A stretch of 64,000 bases of DNA from Leishmania mexicana MHOM/GT/2001/U1103. Lineage: Eukaryota; Euglenozoa; Kinetoplastea; Trypanosomatida; Trypanosomatidae. The DNA is taken from the NCBI RefSeq assembly GCF_000234665.1, contig NC_018338.1:1395023-1459022 (forward strand). The letters run 5' to 3'. Every line of letters begins with the position of its first letter. The stretch's first letter is position 1. The notes under the pieces are model-generated. The model was given only the letters and a program-made list of their open reading frames with translations. It had not been told where the DNA came from and did no database searches. The position numbers and the translations under genes are program-made. Below are positions 1-10,152 of this stretch, piece by piece.

Positions 1-394
1 GCCTGCCGAGGACAGGGTCGAGCATGTTGCACTTGGAGGCCAGAACGAGCTCCTCGCCGATGAGGAAGATGGTAAAGAAGGCGGTGGAAATGGTCTTGCA
101 GATGCCCACGAGTGGGTTCGGATGGCTTGCGACGGCGCTCTTGATGCCACTGGGGGTGAGGGCCGGGGCAACGACGAGCCACTGCGAGAAGCGGGTGACG
201 GTACGGTAGTGCGCGGCACCGTGGAGGATCGTGTTGAGGTGCGCGGATAGCTCCGGGAAACCGGCGGCGGCGGCAGGGGTCGTCAGGGCCATCGCACCGA
301 ACTGCACAACCGACATGACACGGTCGCGGTTCTGCGCATTGCCAACGTAGTCGTTGAAGGCTGTGACCTGCTGCGTGAGGGGTATGTTGGACAT
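1..394 (-). CDS. PEX11/GIM5-family glycosomal membrane protein, 5' part only
   Basis: The gene runs off the left edge, so only about 131 N-terminal residues are present and no stop is seen. Reading the minus strand from the ATG at 394 gives an uninterrupted frame beginning MSNIPLTQQVTAFNDYV, then a segment with the pattern NRDRVMSVVQFGAMAL. The complete paralogue at 3171-3848 has the same pattern (DRDKVMAIVQFLPMAL). This pattern, followed by hydrophobic helices, is typical of PEX11 and the trypanosomatid GIM5 proteins, which sit in the glycosome (peroxisome) membrane and act in organelle proliferation and metabolite permeability. A polypyrimidine stretch at about 440-457 is followed by its first AG at 399-400, only four bases before the ATG; an AG near 484 is an alternative acceptor. 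Membership of the family is well supported; which GIM5/PEX11 member it is cannot be decided from half a protein. Confidence 0.82.
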   Translation of the reverse strand, partial: MSNIPLTQQVTAFNDYVGNAQNRDRVMSVVQFGAMALTTPAAAAGFPELSAHLNTILHGAAHYRTVTRFSQWLVVAPALTPSGIKSAVASHPNPLVGICKTISTAFFTIFLIGEELVLASKCNMLDPVLGR

Positions 395-565
395 GGTGCT
401 ATAGGCGGGGAATGATAAGCAATGCACGCGTGGGTTGAGAGGGGAAGGGGAAAGATCGATACCGGAGCACGAAACGAAGTCTTTCGAAAAGAGAGAGAGA
501 CGTGAGCAAAGAGAGCACAGATGAAAAAGAGTAAAAATAACTGGCAAGACGGTGCGTGCCTCTCT

Positions 566-617
566 GTGCGTGTGTGTGCGTATATATATATATATGTTTG
601 TGTGTGCGTGTGTGTAT
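566..617. repeat. compound GT/TA/GT microsatellite
   Basis: Alternating TG dinucleotides switch to a TA run (about 581-595) and back to TG. The whole stretch is alternating purine-pyrimidine apart from a few interruptions. Confidence 0.9.
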
Positions 618-1449
618 CAGCCAGTTGAGGGAAACAGAGACATGAAGCACGCACAAAGTCGAGAGACAAAAGGAAACAGAGGCAAGAGCACAACGTCTAA
701 AGGCCCATGGGAACGCATGAGGTAAGCAGCCGGTAAACACACACACACGTCCTGAAGGCGAGTAGTAAGGACGGGAAGCGAAGGGGGGCGGAGGGGGCAC
801 ACGGACAACACAGACTGCTTGACCACGACGAGCACTATCACTACAACTACTACACACGCGCGCGCACCGTGAGAATGCCGCGTCAGCTGTGAAGCCGATC
901 GTGTTTCTCGCCCCGTACGATACGCAAAAGAAAAAAGAAGAGCCTCGACTTCTTCCACCACCACCACCCCCGTGCACACCTTGAAGGAGCCCCTTGTGTA
1001 TGTTGGTCACATAACCGCAGTTTGAGAGGGAGTGGGGGTAGGAAGGAAGCGAGAGCAGAGTAGGCGCCGCTGTCTTCTTTGGTGTGTTTGTGCTGCTGCT
1101 TTTGCCGCCGCCCCCCTCTCTGCAAACAACGTCACCTAATCCCGACGCCATCATCTGCGCATCGTGTTGGCTCTTTGTTTTTCAATGATTCAAGTGCTTT
1201 ATTTTCTTGAGTGTCCACGTTATCATGTCGCTGCTGCATAAATGCATTGAACTCGATGGCCCTTGAAGAACAGCGCTGCTTTTCATTTTTCCGGAATTAC
1301 TGTTCTTGCCTGTATACACCTCAGCTACCTTTTCACACCAACAGCACCCCCCCCACACACACAAACATGCATGCACGTCACAACGACGAGGGCGGCGTTT
1401 CGTTTTTATAATGGTGAGAGAGGACGGCGAGAGAGTGAGGTCGAAGACA

Positions 1450-1466
1450 TGTGTGTGTGTGTGTGT
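1450..1466. repeat. TG dinucleotide microsatellite
   Basis: About eight uninterrupted TG units in the PEX11 intergenic spacer. Confidence 0.85.
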
Positions 1467-2726
1467 TGGTTTACCAGTGAATGCAACATGATTCCACAAC
1501 ATATTTGTACACATCCGCACCTCAAGACACGCACACACTTACTCTTACGCCCACACACCCCCGGCAGCAACGCACGTGCGCACGCTTCTTTTTTGTTTTT
1601 CGTTGCTTGTGCTCCTCTGCTGCCTGAACTACAAGAGTCTCTGAAACACACACCACACACCACACGCACACCGCCATCAACAGACATGAGACGACGACAA
1701 CACACCGGCACACGAAAGAGGGAAGATGGGAAAAACAAAACAAAAAATGCATAAGAAGAGCATTTGTAGCGCGCGTGTTTGTGTTCGAGTTTTTTTTCTT
1801 TGGGGGAGGGAGGGGAGGTTCTTTTGGAGAGCCCCCCATCACACGCAACTCCCGAGCACGCCCAGACCCACACAAGCACAAATCCATACACGCACGGCAG
1901 CACGACCATGCAAACGAAAAAAAAGTGGGTCCGCTAGCCCCTCTCGACCACTCACTGGCGTCTCCGTCAAGCGGATGGAGGCAGGCACGCTTCCCCATTC
2001 GCCTCACGTTTGTCCTCCATGTAATGTGTGTTGTGTGGGCGCTGGTCGTTGTAAGCGCAAAAAGAACCACATCGAGGGAGATGAAAAGAAAAAAGATAAA
2101 TGCGGCAAACTGTTTCACGTGCCTCTCTCCCTCTCTCCCTCTTGGTGCGTGTGTGTGTGCCCTGCACTTGTCGCTGTGCCGCTCCCTCTCTCCCTCCGCC
2201 CCCATTTCACGCCTTCGCGCACGTACTGAAGGGTCGAGAGGGTGGAAGGGAGGAACCGTCACGGAAGCGACCCAAGAAGCGCAGGAAAGAAAAGCCGTGA
2301 AAACAATACGACGCACCGTGCGTGCATGCAACACATGGGGGAGCACAGAGAAAAACACACAGAGGGGAGAAGGCGAGTTAGAGTCCGAGAGTCGAATCCG
2401 AAACAACTCAAAAAAGCGCACATACATGCACACACAGAGACTCACATACATAATGAAATACCACGAGGAGATCATCCGCAATGGAGACACACGCACGTAT
2501 ATACCCTACGTGTGCATAGCATGTACACGTCTGAGAAGGGGAGGGGAAGAGGAGAGAGAGGGACAGGAAACAACAAATAGAAAATAAATAGAAAACGTTT
2601 TCGATGTTGCTCATGTGTCTTTTCCTTTTTTTGCTTTCTTATGCGTGTGATCGCGCATCATCTATGGGCGTCTGCGTTTGCCGAAGTGTGAGCGGTTCTT
2701 GGGGGAGGGAGGGGGTGCACATGAGA

Positions 2727-2748
2727 GGGGAGGGGAGGGGGCAGGGGG
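2727..2748 (+). other. potential G-quadruplex / minus-strand polypyrimidine tract
   Basis: Four G-runs (4, 4, 5 and 5 Gs) are separated by loops of only 1, 1 and 2 bases on the plus strand. The transcribed minus strand is the C-rich complement, so in RNA this would be a polypyrimidine tract and not a quadruplex. It may serve RNA processing between the two PEX11 genes. Confidence 0.6.
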
Positions 2749-2852
2749 TGGAGAGTAGGGACGCAACGGCCCGGAAGGAGGTGAGGGAGAAGGCGAGGAA
2801 GCGCACGACACACACACACACACGCATCTGCTACGAGAAACGAAACGGACAA

Positions 2853-2867
2853 ATATATATATATATA
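2853..2867. repeat. TA dinucleotide microsatellite
   Basis: Uninterrupted TA repeat, with a CA repeat about 30 bases to its left (2809-2823). Confidence 0.85.
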
Positions 2868-3170
2868 CAGAAGAAAAACAGAGATCAGCAACGATAGAAA
2901 GGCCGATGTTCAAGACATCGCAGAGATGGGGAGGACAGGAGAGGGTCACACCTTCTCTCCTCTTCTCCCTTCCCTCTCCTGCATTGGCCGTGCATACTCA
3001 ACGACAGCTCTAGAGATCTGCACACGCATGGTGGTATCATGACAATACTCCGACAATGTGCTTGGTTGGTGCCTCTCTAGCGCTTGCGTCTGCTTTCTTG
3101 AGGGTTGCTCTTCCTTTCCTTCTGCGTTGCCTCTGACGATGCAGTGATTTGGATGGGCGTGTTTACATCC

Positions 3171-3848
3171 TCAGTAGAAATCACACATGGACGCGATGAA
3201 GCCAAGCACACCACGGATCGTTTCGTTCAGCGCGAGATGCTTCGGCGCGATGAGCTGCAGCGTCTTGTGCAGCGGCACCAGCGGGCCGTTCACGTCCTCC
3301 AGTAGCTGTGGGCCACCCTTCGGGAAGCACGTCAGCGAGAAGATCAAGAAGCAGCCTAGCTTCACGGTGGTGATCATCTGCCGCTTCTGTTCCTCCGGTG
3401 TGTTCTTCTTTTGCGTCATGACGTACGCCTGGCGCATCAGACCGAGCATCAGTGTGTAGAACCAGCAGGTCACAGCGCAGCCACCGAGGCGGACAAAGCG
3501 GTTCGGGTACACGTTGTGGCTGGACAGCACTGCCGTGTTCTCGAAGAAGCAGAAGCACACGTGGAAGAAGTGGCTCAGCTGGTCCACACGGTCGAGTAGT
3601 ACGTCACCCTTAGGCTTGGAGAGTGCCTCCAGCGTTGGCTTTGACAGCGCGTTGAAGAGAAGGGCGAGACGCGTGATGGCACGGTAGCCGTCCGCCATGG
3701 ACGAGAGGCTCTTCAGAGACTTGCTGAGAGCGATGCAACCGGCATCGTTAGCAGGGCCAGCGAGGGCCATGGGGAGGAACTGCACGATGGCCATCACCTT
3801 ATCACGGTCTCCCGTGTTGCCAAGGTACTCAAAGACGGCGGCGGACAT
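3171..3848 (-). CDS. PEX11/GIM5-family glycosomal membrane protein
   Basis: A complete 225-residue protein starting MSAAVFEYLGNTGDRDKV. The N-terminal amphipathic stretch with an R/K-rich DRDKV...QFLPMAL motif, a second basic segment (YRAITRLALLFNAL, about residues 55-68), a hydrophobic stretch around residues 115-140 and a C-terminal hydrophobic segment follow PEX11-family layout and length. These proteins reside in the glycosomal membrane and control organelle number and small-metabolite passage; GIM5 proteins are the abundant trypanosomatid form. The neighbour at 1-394 is a diverged tandem paralogue. The start is supported by RNA-processing signals: a pyrimidine tract at about 3962-3990 is followed by roughly 95 bases with no AG on the minus strand, and the first AG (3863-3864) lies 14 bases before the ATG. 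PEX11 versus GIM5 naming is not resolved here. Confidence 0.85.
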   Translation of the reverse strand: MSAAVFEYLGNTGDRDKVMAIVQFLPMALAGPANDAGCIALSKSLKSLSSMADGYRAITRLALLFNALSKPTLEALSKPKGDVLLDRVDQLSHFFHVCFCFFENTAVLSSHNVYPNRFVRLGGCAVTCWFYTLMLGLMRQAYVMTQKKNTPEEQKRQMITTVKLGCFLIFSLTCFPKGGPQLLEDVNGPLVPLHKTLQLIAPKHLALNETIRGVLGFIASMCDFY

Positions 3849-4607
3849 GATGACGAGTGGGTCTGAGTTGGGTGTTGTGTGATGCGGAAACGACGGTTAG
3901 ACAAACCGAGACAAATCCGGACCACCGCACGGCACAAGAATTCAAAAACGAAAAGCACGCGAGAGAAGAGAGAAGAGAGAGACAGACAGTGGTTATGGTA
4001 GCTGGGCGGCAACTGTTTTCGTTTTTTCTTTTTTTTATGGAGAGAGGGGAGGTGTGTGTGTGTGAGGGGGGGGGAGTGTGCAAACGTGTAGGGAAAGAGA
4101 GAAAGCAAAAGGTAAAGGTGAAAAAAAAGAAAACGTGAGATGAGCGGGTGGGTGGGGCAGCAACAGACAAGGACACGCCGCGGCCAGAGAAAAGAGAGAG
4201 ACGAGGGCAAGGTGGACCTTCCGAGGCATTCAATCAGATACGGTGGATGTCACGTCAGCAAATTCGCTCTTGCCAGGGAGAGAGAGAATTCTCCTCACTG
4301 ATGCCTGTGAAATGCTTCAGAAAGCGGCACTGAGGCAGCATCACCACCCCACCAAAAGAGGTAGAGGCAGAATAGCGCACTGAAGGCGTAGGGATGTAAA
4401 CATATATCTATCCATCTATATATATATATGTGATCTTTTTTCTTTTGTGTGTGTGTGCAACGTCCTTCACGTTTGCGTGAGGGGAAGACCAAAGGCGAGG
4501 CCGCAACAACGCCGGCAACACGCGTGAAAAACAAAAAAAAACAAAGGAAACACTCCAAAATGCACTCTTGAAAACTTTCCGCAGTCACGCCCCTCCCCCC
4601 GTCTCCA
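3849..4607. other. intergenic spacer with splice signals and TA/GT repeats
   Basis: No gene recognised. It contains the minus-strand pyrimidine tract (3962-3990) and AG (3863-3864) expected for trans-splicing of the PEX11 mRNA. It also has a TA repeat at about 4417-4429 and a short GT run near 4447-4458. Confidence 0.7.
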
Positions 4608-5633
4608 TCACAGGTACTTCCCACGAACGTTGGAAGGACCTGCATCGCGCTGATGACGACTTTGCCAGGGGCGCCAGTGCGGCTCATACAAGTTGTGGGT
4701 CCGCTGTGCCGCATAGGGCCGATAGATTACGTAGCCCAGGTACAAGCCGGCTACTGTCCCGGAGCCTGTAGAGAGTGACAGCAGCGCGCGCACCCCCCAT
4801 GGAGTGAGCTGCTTGTAGTTGAAACCCACATAAGCCACTCCACCGAGAAAGCCCGAGCAGAGGCTGGAGTTCACGATGTGCCACCATGTACGCTGCGGCG
4901 AGGAAACGTCACCCGACCAGAGCAGCATAAACAGGTTCGTCAAGGCGTCACCGACCGGCATGCCGATGGTGCCCATCAGGGCTACCGCCCCGCCTTTGGT
5001 CACCGACGTTGTAATCTCGTGGAAGGCGATGCTTCCGAGCGTGACGCCGTTCAGCTTTGCGTACGTCTTGTCCATGGTGCGGTACAGGTGGGCGGTCCGA
5101 CCTGCACCGAAACAAAATCCAGCTGTCGTGCAAACACGCAGGAAGTAGACGAGGCAGTCTGAAGGCTGATCGATCATCCAGTCCAGCCAGTGGATCTTCA
5201 GCTTCTCTCGTATTTCCTTCTGCTCCGCCGTCCACTGCTGGTAGCGTCGGTCATTGGCGTAGTCGTACCGCTGCAGGACCGACCGCTGCGCCTCACGAGC
5301 CTTCATGTGCTCGTCAGCCTGGCGGAACTCATTTTCATAGCGATTCACAAGCATGTCGATCGACTCAACGTCCATCGTTGACGCGCGGCCGTCACCGTGG
5401 CGCCGTATCTTCTGCTCACTGCGCATTCGATCAAACTGCGAGTAGGCGACGCCGCTGTCACCGTACTCGCGATCCTTACCAGTGACTACATTGTCGAACG
5501 ACTCCGTATCCATAAGACTGCGAGAAAACGGCACCGTCGCATCACCACTGCCGGCGTCGCTCGAGGGGGATGGCGAGGGGCCGCCAGCGGCGGCAGGCTG
5601 GTGCCCGCGCTGAAACGGCCACCACGACACCAT
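4608..5633 (-). CDS. multi-span membrane protein, possibly Tim17/22/23-like
   Basis: A 341-residue protein. Residues 1-35 are Pro/Ala/Ser-rich, about 40-150 are charged and helical, and the C-terminal half is hydrophobic with probable membrane spans around 160-178, 196-238, 252-273 and 282-304. The later spans carry small-residue packing motifs (GFLGGVAYVG and GTVAGLYLG). A soluble N-domain followed by about four Gly-rich spans is reminiscent of mitochondrial Tim17/22/23-type inner-membrane proteins, and trypanosomatids have lineage-specific TIM subunits of similar size. This is inference from architecture, not from a recognised signature. The ATG at 5633 is the first methionine of the frame. 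A profile search against Tim17 and trypanosome TIM proteins would decide; otherwise it is a conserved hypothetical membrane protein. Confidence 0.6.
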   Translation of the reverse strand: MVSWWPFQRGHQPAAAGGPSPSPSSDAGSGDATVPFSRSLMDTESFDNVVTGKDREYGDSGVAYSQFDRMRSEQKIRRHGDGRASTMDVESIDMLVNRYENEFRQADEHMKAREAQRSVLQRYDYANDRRYQQWTAEQKEIREKLKIHWLDWMIDQPSDCLVYFLRVCTTAGFCFGAGRTAHLYRTMDKTYAKLNGVTLGSIAFHEITTSVTKGGAVALMGTIGMPVGDALTNLFMLLWSGDVSSPQRTWWHIVNSSLCSGFLGGVAYVGFNYKQLTPWGVRALLSLSTGSGTVAGLYLGYVIYRPYAAQRTHNLYEPHWRPWQSRHQRDAGPSNVRGKYL

Positions 5634-7564
5634 TTTGTCCTACCAAAACCTGCAAAGAGCGACAAGGAGGAACGACTAAAAAAAAACGTATTGATAAAAG
5701 GTGGTGTAGCACTGTGTGCACGGGGCTGATGAAAAGAAGGCCAATGGCCGGTATAACGACTTCACGCTTAGAAAAGACCAAAGGGATACCTTCCAGGGGA
5801 GCTGAGAGCGGCAAAGAGGGCAGTGAAGTCCGAGTGCTGTAGGGAGAGAGGCCCCACTCCAGCCGCGTTATCTTCTAACCCCGTGCTCGATGAGTTTTTT
5901 TTTGCCTTGCTGGGAGAAACGTATCGCGCCGAAGCAAAATTCACATGTGCGACGCCTGAGACGCCGGTCGATCGATGCAGATGTCGAACGAAAAGATAAA
6001 GGAGAAAAAGGGGAAAACCATGAAATCGAGGAGGAGGGAGTGGAGGAGGAAGAGGAGGAGGAGGGGGGCGGAGCAGCGGGTGAGCGAGTGAGCGAGAGAA
6101 GAATACAACGTTGAGCGACCGTCCACCTTGTCCAGATTCGTAGGTTTCCCTACCTTCCTGTAGTACAGCACGAGGAGGAGCGAGAACACAGAGCCTGGCA
6201 GCGAGCCGAGGAGGATAGGAAGGTGCGAGCTGGCTTCCCGACCGCCTCCAGTCTCACGTGTGCCGTCACGAGTACTGGAGAATGTTCGGTGACAACGTGC
6301 AAGCCGAGTTGCGCAAATTCCTTCTTCCCAGTAACACGTAAACGGACGAAGCTCTCTTCGTCGCTACACTTTTTTTTTTCATTGGCAGACGGAAAATGTC
6401 CGTGCGCTCGATTGCGTTTTCTATACAGTTTCGTGTTGCTTCAGGGAAATACATCATCTTCCATTCCGTGTTATGCCTTCTCATTCTCCAGAGTGCTGGG
6501 AGAGAAGGGGGCAGCGCACAGGGCAGTTTGCAAGCCACCCTAAGCCTCCCCCTAACACTAACTCTGACGTTGCATGCCCTTCTTTCGGTCTCCGAGAACG
6601 GGGGAGGGGGGAGAACATATGCAGTGAATACTGCACCCCGCTGCGAAAGCGAAGTCGATCACGTTCGTCCTCGCACAGCATTAGACGGAAACAGTACGGC
6701 CTCCAACGCAGCTGCACGTGCGTCCCACACGCACAGAAGACGGGAAGAGGCGGAGGAGCGATGAGCGTGTGCACCCGAGTTGGAACACAGACACAGAGTG
6801 AAAGGAAAGTGGCAGAGAGGAAATAGAGGAGGAAAAGAAAAGGAATACAAAAGAAAAAGGAAAAACCGTACAAGATGGAGAAGTGGCGGCAACTCCGTTG
6901 ATCAATGACGCGCACGCTCACAGACACACAGACAGACACGAGAAGACCCACAAACGTCTGCACGCCCACACAGACTCACACACACTGCGGGGAAGAGGGA
7001 GAAGCAAAGCTAGCAAAACGAAAAGACACGAGTAAGCCCAACAGGGGAGGGTTGGGGCAGTACAGTTGAAACGGCGACGCGGAGGCACAGAAAAGTGTGT
7101 CCGCATCACCAGAGCGAGAGGCAAGCGAAGAGCTGACCCAGCGCTAACGGAGAGTACGGCAGAGGGGAGACGTAGCACGGAAAAGGCATGACGAAAAAAA
7201 AAACTACGGAAGGAGGAAGAACGAGAAAAGAGAGCAACAACAACAAAAACTCTGTTCATCAACGTGTGTGCGCTCGTACAGGAGGACTCACAACAAGCGG
7301 AGGGGGAAAGAACAGCGCGCCCCCCCCACACATCAATATCCGTGAGAGCAGTAAGGAGAGCAAATACCGGTTACCCTCTGGTTTGCGGAAGAGATATGTG
7401 GGCCAGCGCTCCAGTCCTCTCCGAGATGAGTAGATCAACGAAATGCAGCGCACGACGAGAAAGAGAGGCCGAGAAAAGACATTTACGCACACACACACAC
7501 GAAGCACGCGGCACACCTGCTCGCTTCACGCGATTTTTTCCCCTCCTCACCTCCCCTTGTTGCC
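5634..7564. other. intergenic spacer, purine-rich on plus strand
   Basis: About 1.9 kb with no credible gene. A GA-rich run at roughly 6030-6068 is a long polypyrimidine tract on the transcribed minus strand, and A/G-rich sequence continues through about 6780-6880 and 7190-7240. These are typical of trans-splicing and polyadenylation signals. Confidence 0.65.
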
Positions 7565-8887
7565 TTATTTCCTGTGACCCGATACCGCCTTGTGAGCCTG
7601 CATCGATGCCGCTTTCTTGGAGATAGCGACGCGCATCTGATTGTTCGACACACGCAGATTCTCGATTTGGCTTATCAGCTTATTCTCCTCGACGTCGAGG
7701 TTGAGCTTTGCGGCGCGCACAGATGCTTCGGCCGAAATCTGAATGTTGTCATCAAACCGGGCAATTTCGTTGTGCTTTTCAATGTGCTGCATCACCCTCG
7801 CCTCCATCGACTGCACAACGCTCTCCTTCTCCAACACGAGCATGTTCTTGCGTGCTACGTTGGTGCGCATCATCTCGTTGTTCTTGTAGAGAAGCCGGAA
7901 AGTGTCCACTGGTATGTACTCATCCTGAGGCAGCACCTCCGCCACGTCCTCCGGCTCCTCGCGCGAGGCCGACGGCACCAACGCCGACTTGGCAACGTTG
8001 CGTTCGAATTCGCGCGCCAGCCGCATCTCATTCAGCGACTTGGTCACGGTATCCAAGCGCCGTTGCAGCTGCTGCTCACGGGTGATTTGCGCTTTGATAA
8101 CATTTTCCTGGCGGCGGCAGGCCATCTTCATGTCCTGCACGGCGTCGGAGAGGAACTCGCGATCGCTCTCCATGCACGCGATGCTATTCTCGATGAGGGT
8201 TGAGTCGCTTTCTGTCTTTACCACCAGCTGCAGCTTATTGTTGTCTGCCGCCATGCGTTGCGCCGTGGCCTGCATCTCGCTGCACTCTTTCTCTCGCACC
8301 CGGCAGTCGTTGCACAGCTGCATATACCTCGTGCGACGCTCCTCGTTCTCCAGCATCTTCGCGCTCAGCGCTAGCACTGTCTTCTCCAGCTTCGCAATCG
8401 TCAATTTGCTGCTCTTGATGTCGGAGCGCAAAGACGTCTCCACAAGCGACATGTCGTGAATATCCGCCTGCTCGCGCTCGATCCGTGAGAACTGCACATC
8501 ACGCTTGCCGCCGTACCAGCCCGTTGCGGCCATTATCGTGTCCAGCTCTTTGTGCGTGCTGTTAAGCTTGTTTGCCCGTTCGCGCAGCAGCTTCTCCTGC
8601 ATGGCATTCTCGCGCGCCAGCAGCTGGTTGCGGCGCTGCGCAATCTTCAGCTGGTTCTGCATGCGGACGATGTTGTCCATGGCATCCTCGACGGCGATCT
8701 CCTGTGGCGCCACCACGGCCTCGTTGTACTGCTGAATCTGACGACTCACTTCATCGTTGCGGTTCTGCTGCTCGATAGTCTCCAGTTCGGCGCCGAGAGA
8801 GTCCAACCGAGACGCGTACTCCTCGATCGCCCGCGTCATGCGCTGCAGTTCCTGCTGCGCAACAGGGTCCATTGTGGCGAGCTCCAT
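7565..8887 (-). CDS. coiled-coil protein of unknown function (440 aa)
   Basis: The ATG at 8887 opens a 440-residue protein that is almost entirely predicted alpha-helix with heptad-like spacing, rich in Glu, Gln, Arg, Lys, Met and Asn. A break near residues 300-325 (PSASREEPEDVAEVLPQDE) separates a long N-terminal coiled coil from a shorter C-terminal one. There are no catalytic motifs and no membrane span. Proteins of this kind in trypanosomatids are commonly cytoskeletal or flagellar, but nothing here identifies the location. A second methionine at residue 6 is an alternative start. The gene has the GC-rich third positions of its neighbours and no sign of transfer. Confidence 0.75.
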   Translation of the reverse strand: MELATMDPVAQQELQRMTRAIEEYASRLDSLGAELETIEQQNRNDEVSRQIQQYNEAVVAPQEIAVEDAMDNIVRMQNQLKIAQRRNQLLARENAMQEKLLRERANKLNSTHKELDTIMAATGWYGGKRDVQFSRIEREQADIHDMSLVETSLRSDIKSSKLTIAKLEKTVLALSAKMLENEERRTRYMQLCNDCRVREKECSEMQATAQRMAADNNKLQLVVKTESDSTLIENSIACMESDREFLSDAVQDMKMACRRQENVIKAQITREQQLQRRLDTVTKSLNEMRLAREFERNVAKSALVPSASREEPEDVAEVLPQDEYIPVDTFRLLYKNNEMMRTNVARKNMLVLEKESVVQSMEARVMQHIEKHNEIARFDDNIQISAEASVRAAKLNLDVEENKLISQIENLRVSNNQMRVAISKKAASMQAHKAVSGHRK

Positions 8888-10152
8888 CTTTGCTTCCTCG
8901 TGTGCGGAGAGGGACGGGGAGTGAAGAAAACACGCAGAGTGCGCTCTGCGCCGGTCGACGTTCTTACTCGCTTCACAACGCTCAAGGTCGACAACGCGTC
9001 AAGGCAGAACCGGTGCACGAACGGGGGGAACGGCCACACCAGGGAGACGGCAAGGACAGCAGTCACGTCTATTCGCTTGTCGGTCTCCTTTGCGTGTCTT
9101 TCCTTTGGCTTGACAGGCCCAAATTCGCTCCGGAAACACAAAAGAGGCGAAAATACATAAAAGAAAAATTCCACCAAAACAAAAAATGTGCGACACCACT
9201 TCGGGAAACACACACGCACACAAAGCCTCGCTAAAAACGGCCAGCAAATGATAGGGCGGCGATACAGCAGGGAGCGAGGGGCGTGGGGGTGAGGAGAGGG
9301 AGGGAGACGAGAGAGATGGCAAGGTGATGCGTAGGAGCGGAGCGAGAAACAGCGTCTTCTCTATTGGAGCGAGGACGTCGTCGCGGCGGTGTGTGAGTGT
9401 GTGTATGTATCGTAGGGCGCGAGGGCACACCTTTGCTTCTTTTTATTTGCTTCAACAAAAAACCAAAGTAAGCACTTTGGCTCTGCACGTACAGACGAAC
9501 GGCACACTGGGCGCAACGCTGAAGAAAAATGCGCTGCAGCTGAACACGTTAGTAGTAGTCTGCTTGGCACCCAGAAGGATCGAGATGGAGGCTTTATCAC
9601 CGTTTGTGTGGATTGGGGGAGGGGAGGTGAGAGGGGGGCGGTGGAGAAGCGACCTTTGTGGTTAGTTGTAATAATAACGTACTGTATTTTTGGCGTTGTG
9701 CGGCGCGGAAAGAGCCGGGACGGGGTGGTGGAGGGCGAGAGGAAAGCGGCAGAAACGGAAAAAATGAAAGGGGCCAATGAAAAAGCACATGGAGGAGAGA
9801 CATAAGCTGATCTGGGGGGCAGGGTTGGTGCCCGGTCGAGCCGGTGTACGCGAACGCGGCGAGCCCTGCAGTACTCGCGCCACGCCCACGCAGTTCACAT
9901 TTACATGGAGTGTGGAGAACGGCAGAAATATGTCCAAAAAAAGAGCGGTGCATCGGCAAGCTCTTTTGGCGCTATTCGGTTCGTAGGCAGACCCCGTCTC
10001 TCTGGTGCCTGAGTCGCCTTTGTCGTTTTCTGTGCGTTGCTTCTGCCCGATGGTCGGCGCACTTTCAAGCGCACCGAAATGCGGCACAGGCAGTGATGTG
10101 CCGTAAGGTGGAGGACACGGCGGGGCCACATCGTCCTCCTCGCCCCCCTTCC
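8888..10152. other. intergenic spacer
   Basis: No gene recognised. It holds purine-rich plus-strand stretches near 9265-9325 and 9615-9645, which are pyrimidine tracts on the transcribed strand and consistent with processing signals for the coiled-coil mRNA. No tRNA-like element is apparent. Confidence 0.65.

Larger units (their letters stand above)
395..3170. other. long intergenic/UTR spacer rich in microsatellites
   Basis: I see no convincing gene here; the open frames on both strands are low-complexity products of GT/CA, TA and purine tracts. The region should contain the 3' UTR of the PEX11 gene at 3171-3848 and the 5' UTR of the next one. It holds a mixed GT/TA microsatellite (566-617), TG repeats near 1450-1466, CA repeats near 2809-2823, TA repeats near 2853-2867 and a dense G-run cluster at 2727-2748. 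Confidence 0.7.

Noticed and set aside
399..1154. Long minus-strand open frame of 251 codons in the PEX11 spacer
   Set aside because: Translation is low-complexity (runs of Gly, His/Thr and Tyr/Ile from microsatellites) and has no domain; best explained as repeat-driven open frame in UTR.
2380..2402. GAGTCGAATCC motif resembling a tRNA box B
   Set aside because: No matching box A or cloverleaf could be found around it.
1522..2587. Overlapping open frames of over 250 codons on both strands
   Set aside because: Both strands are open because of biased dinucleotide and purine content; neither translation looks like a protein.
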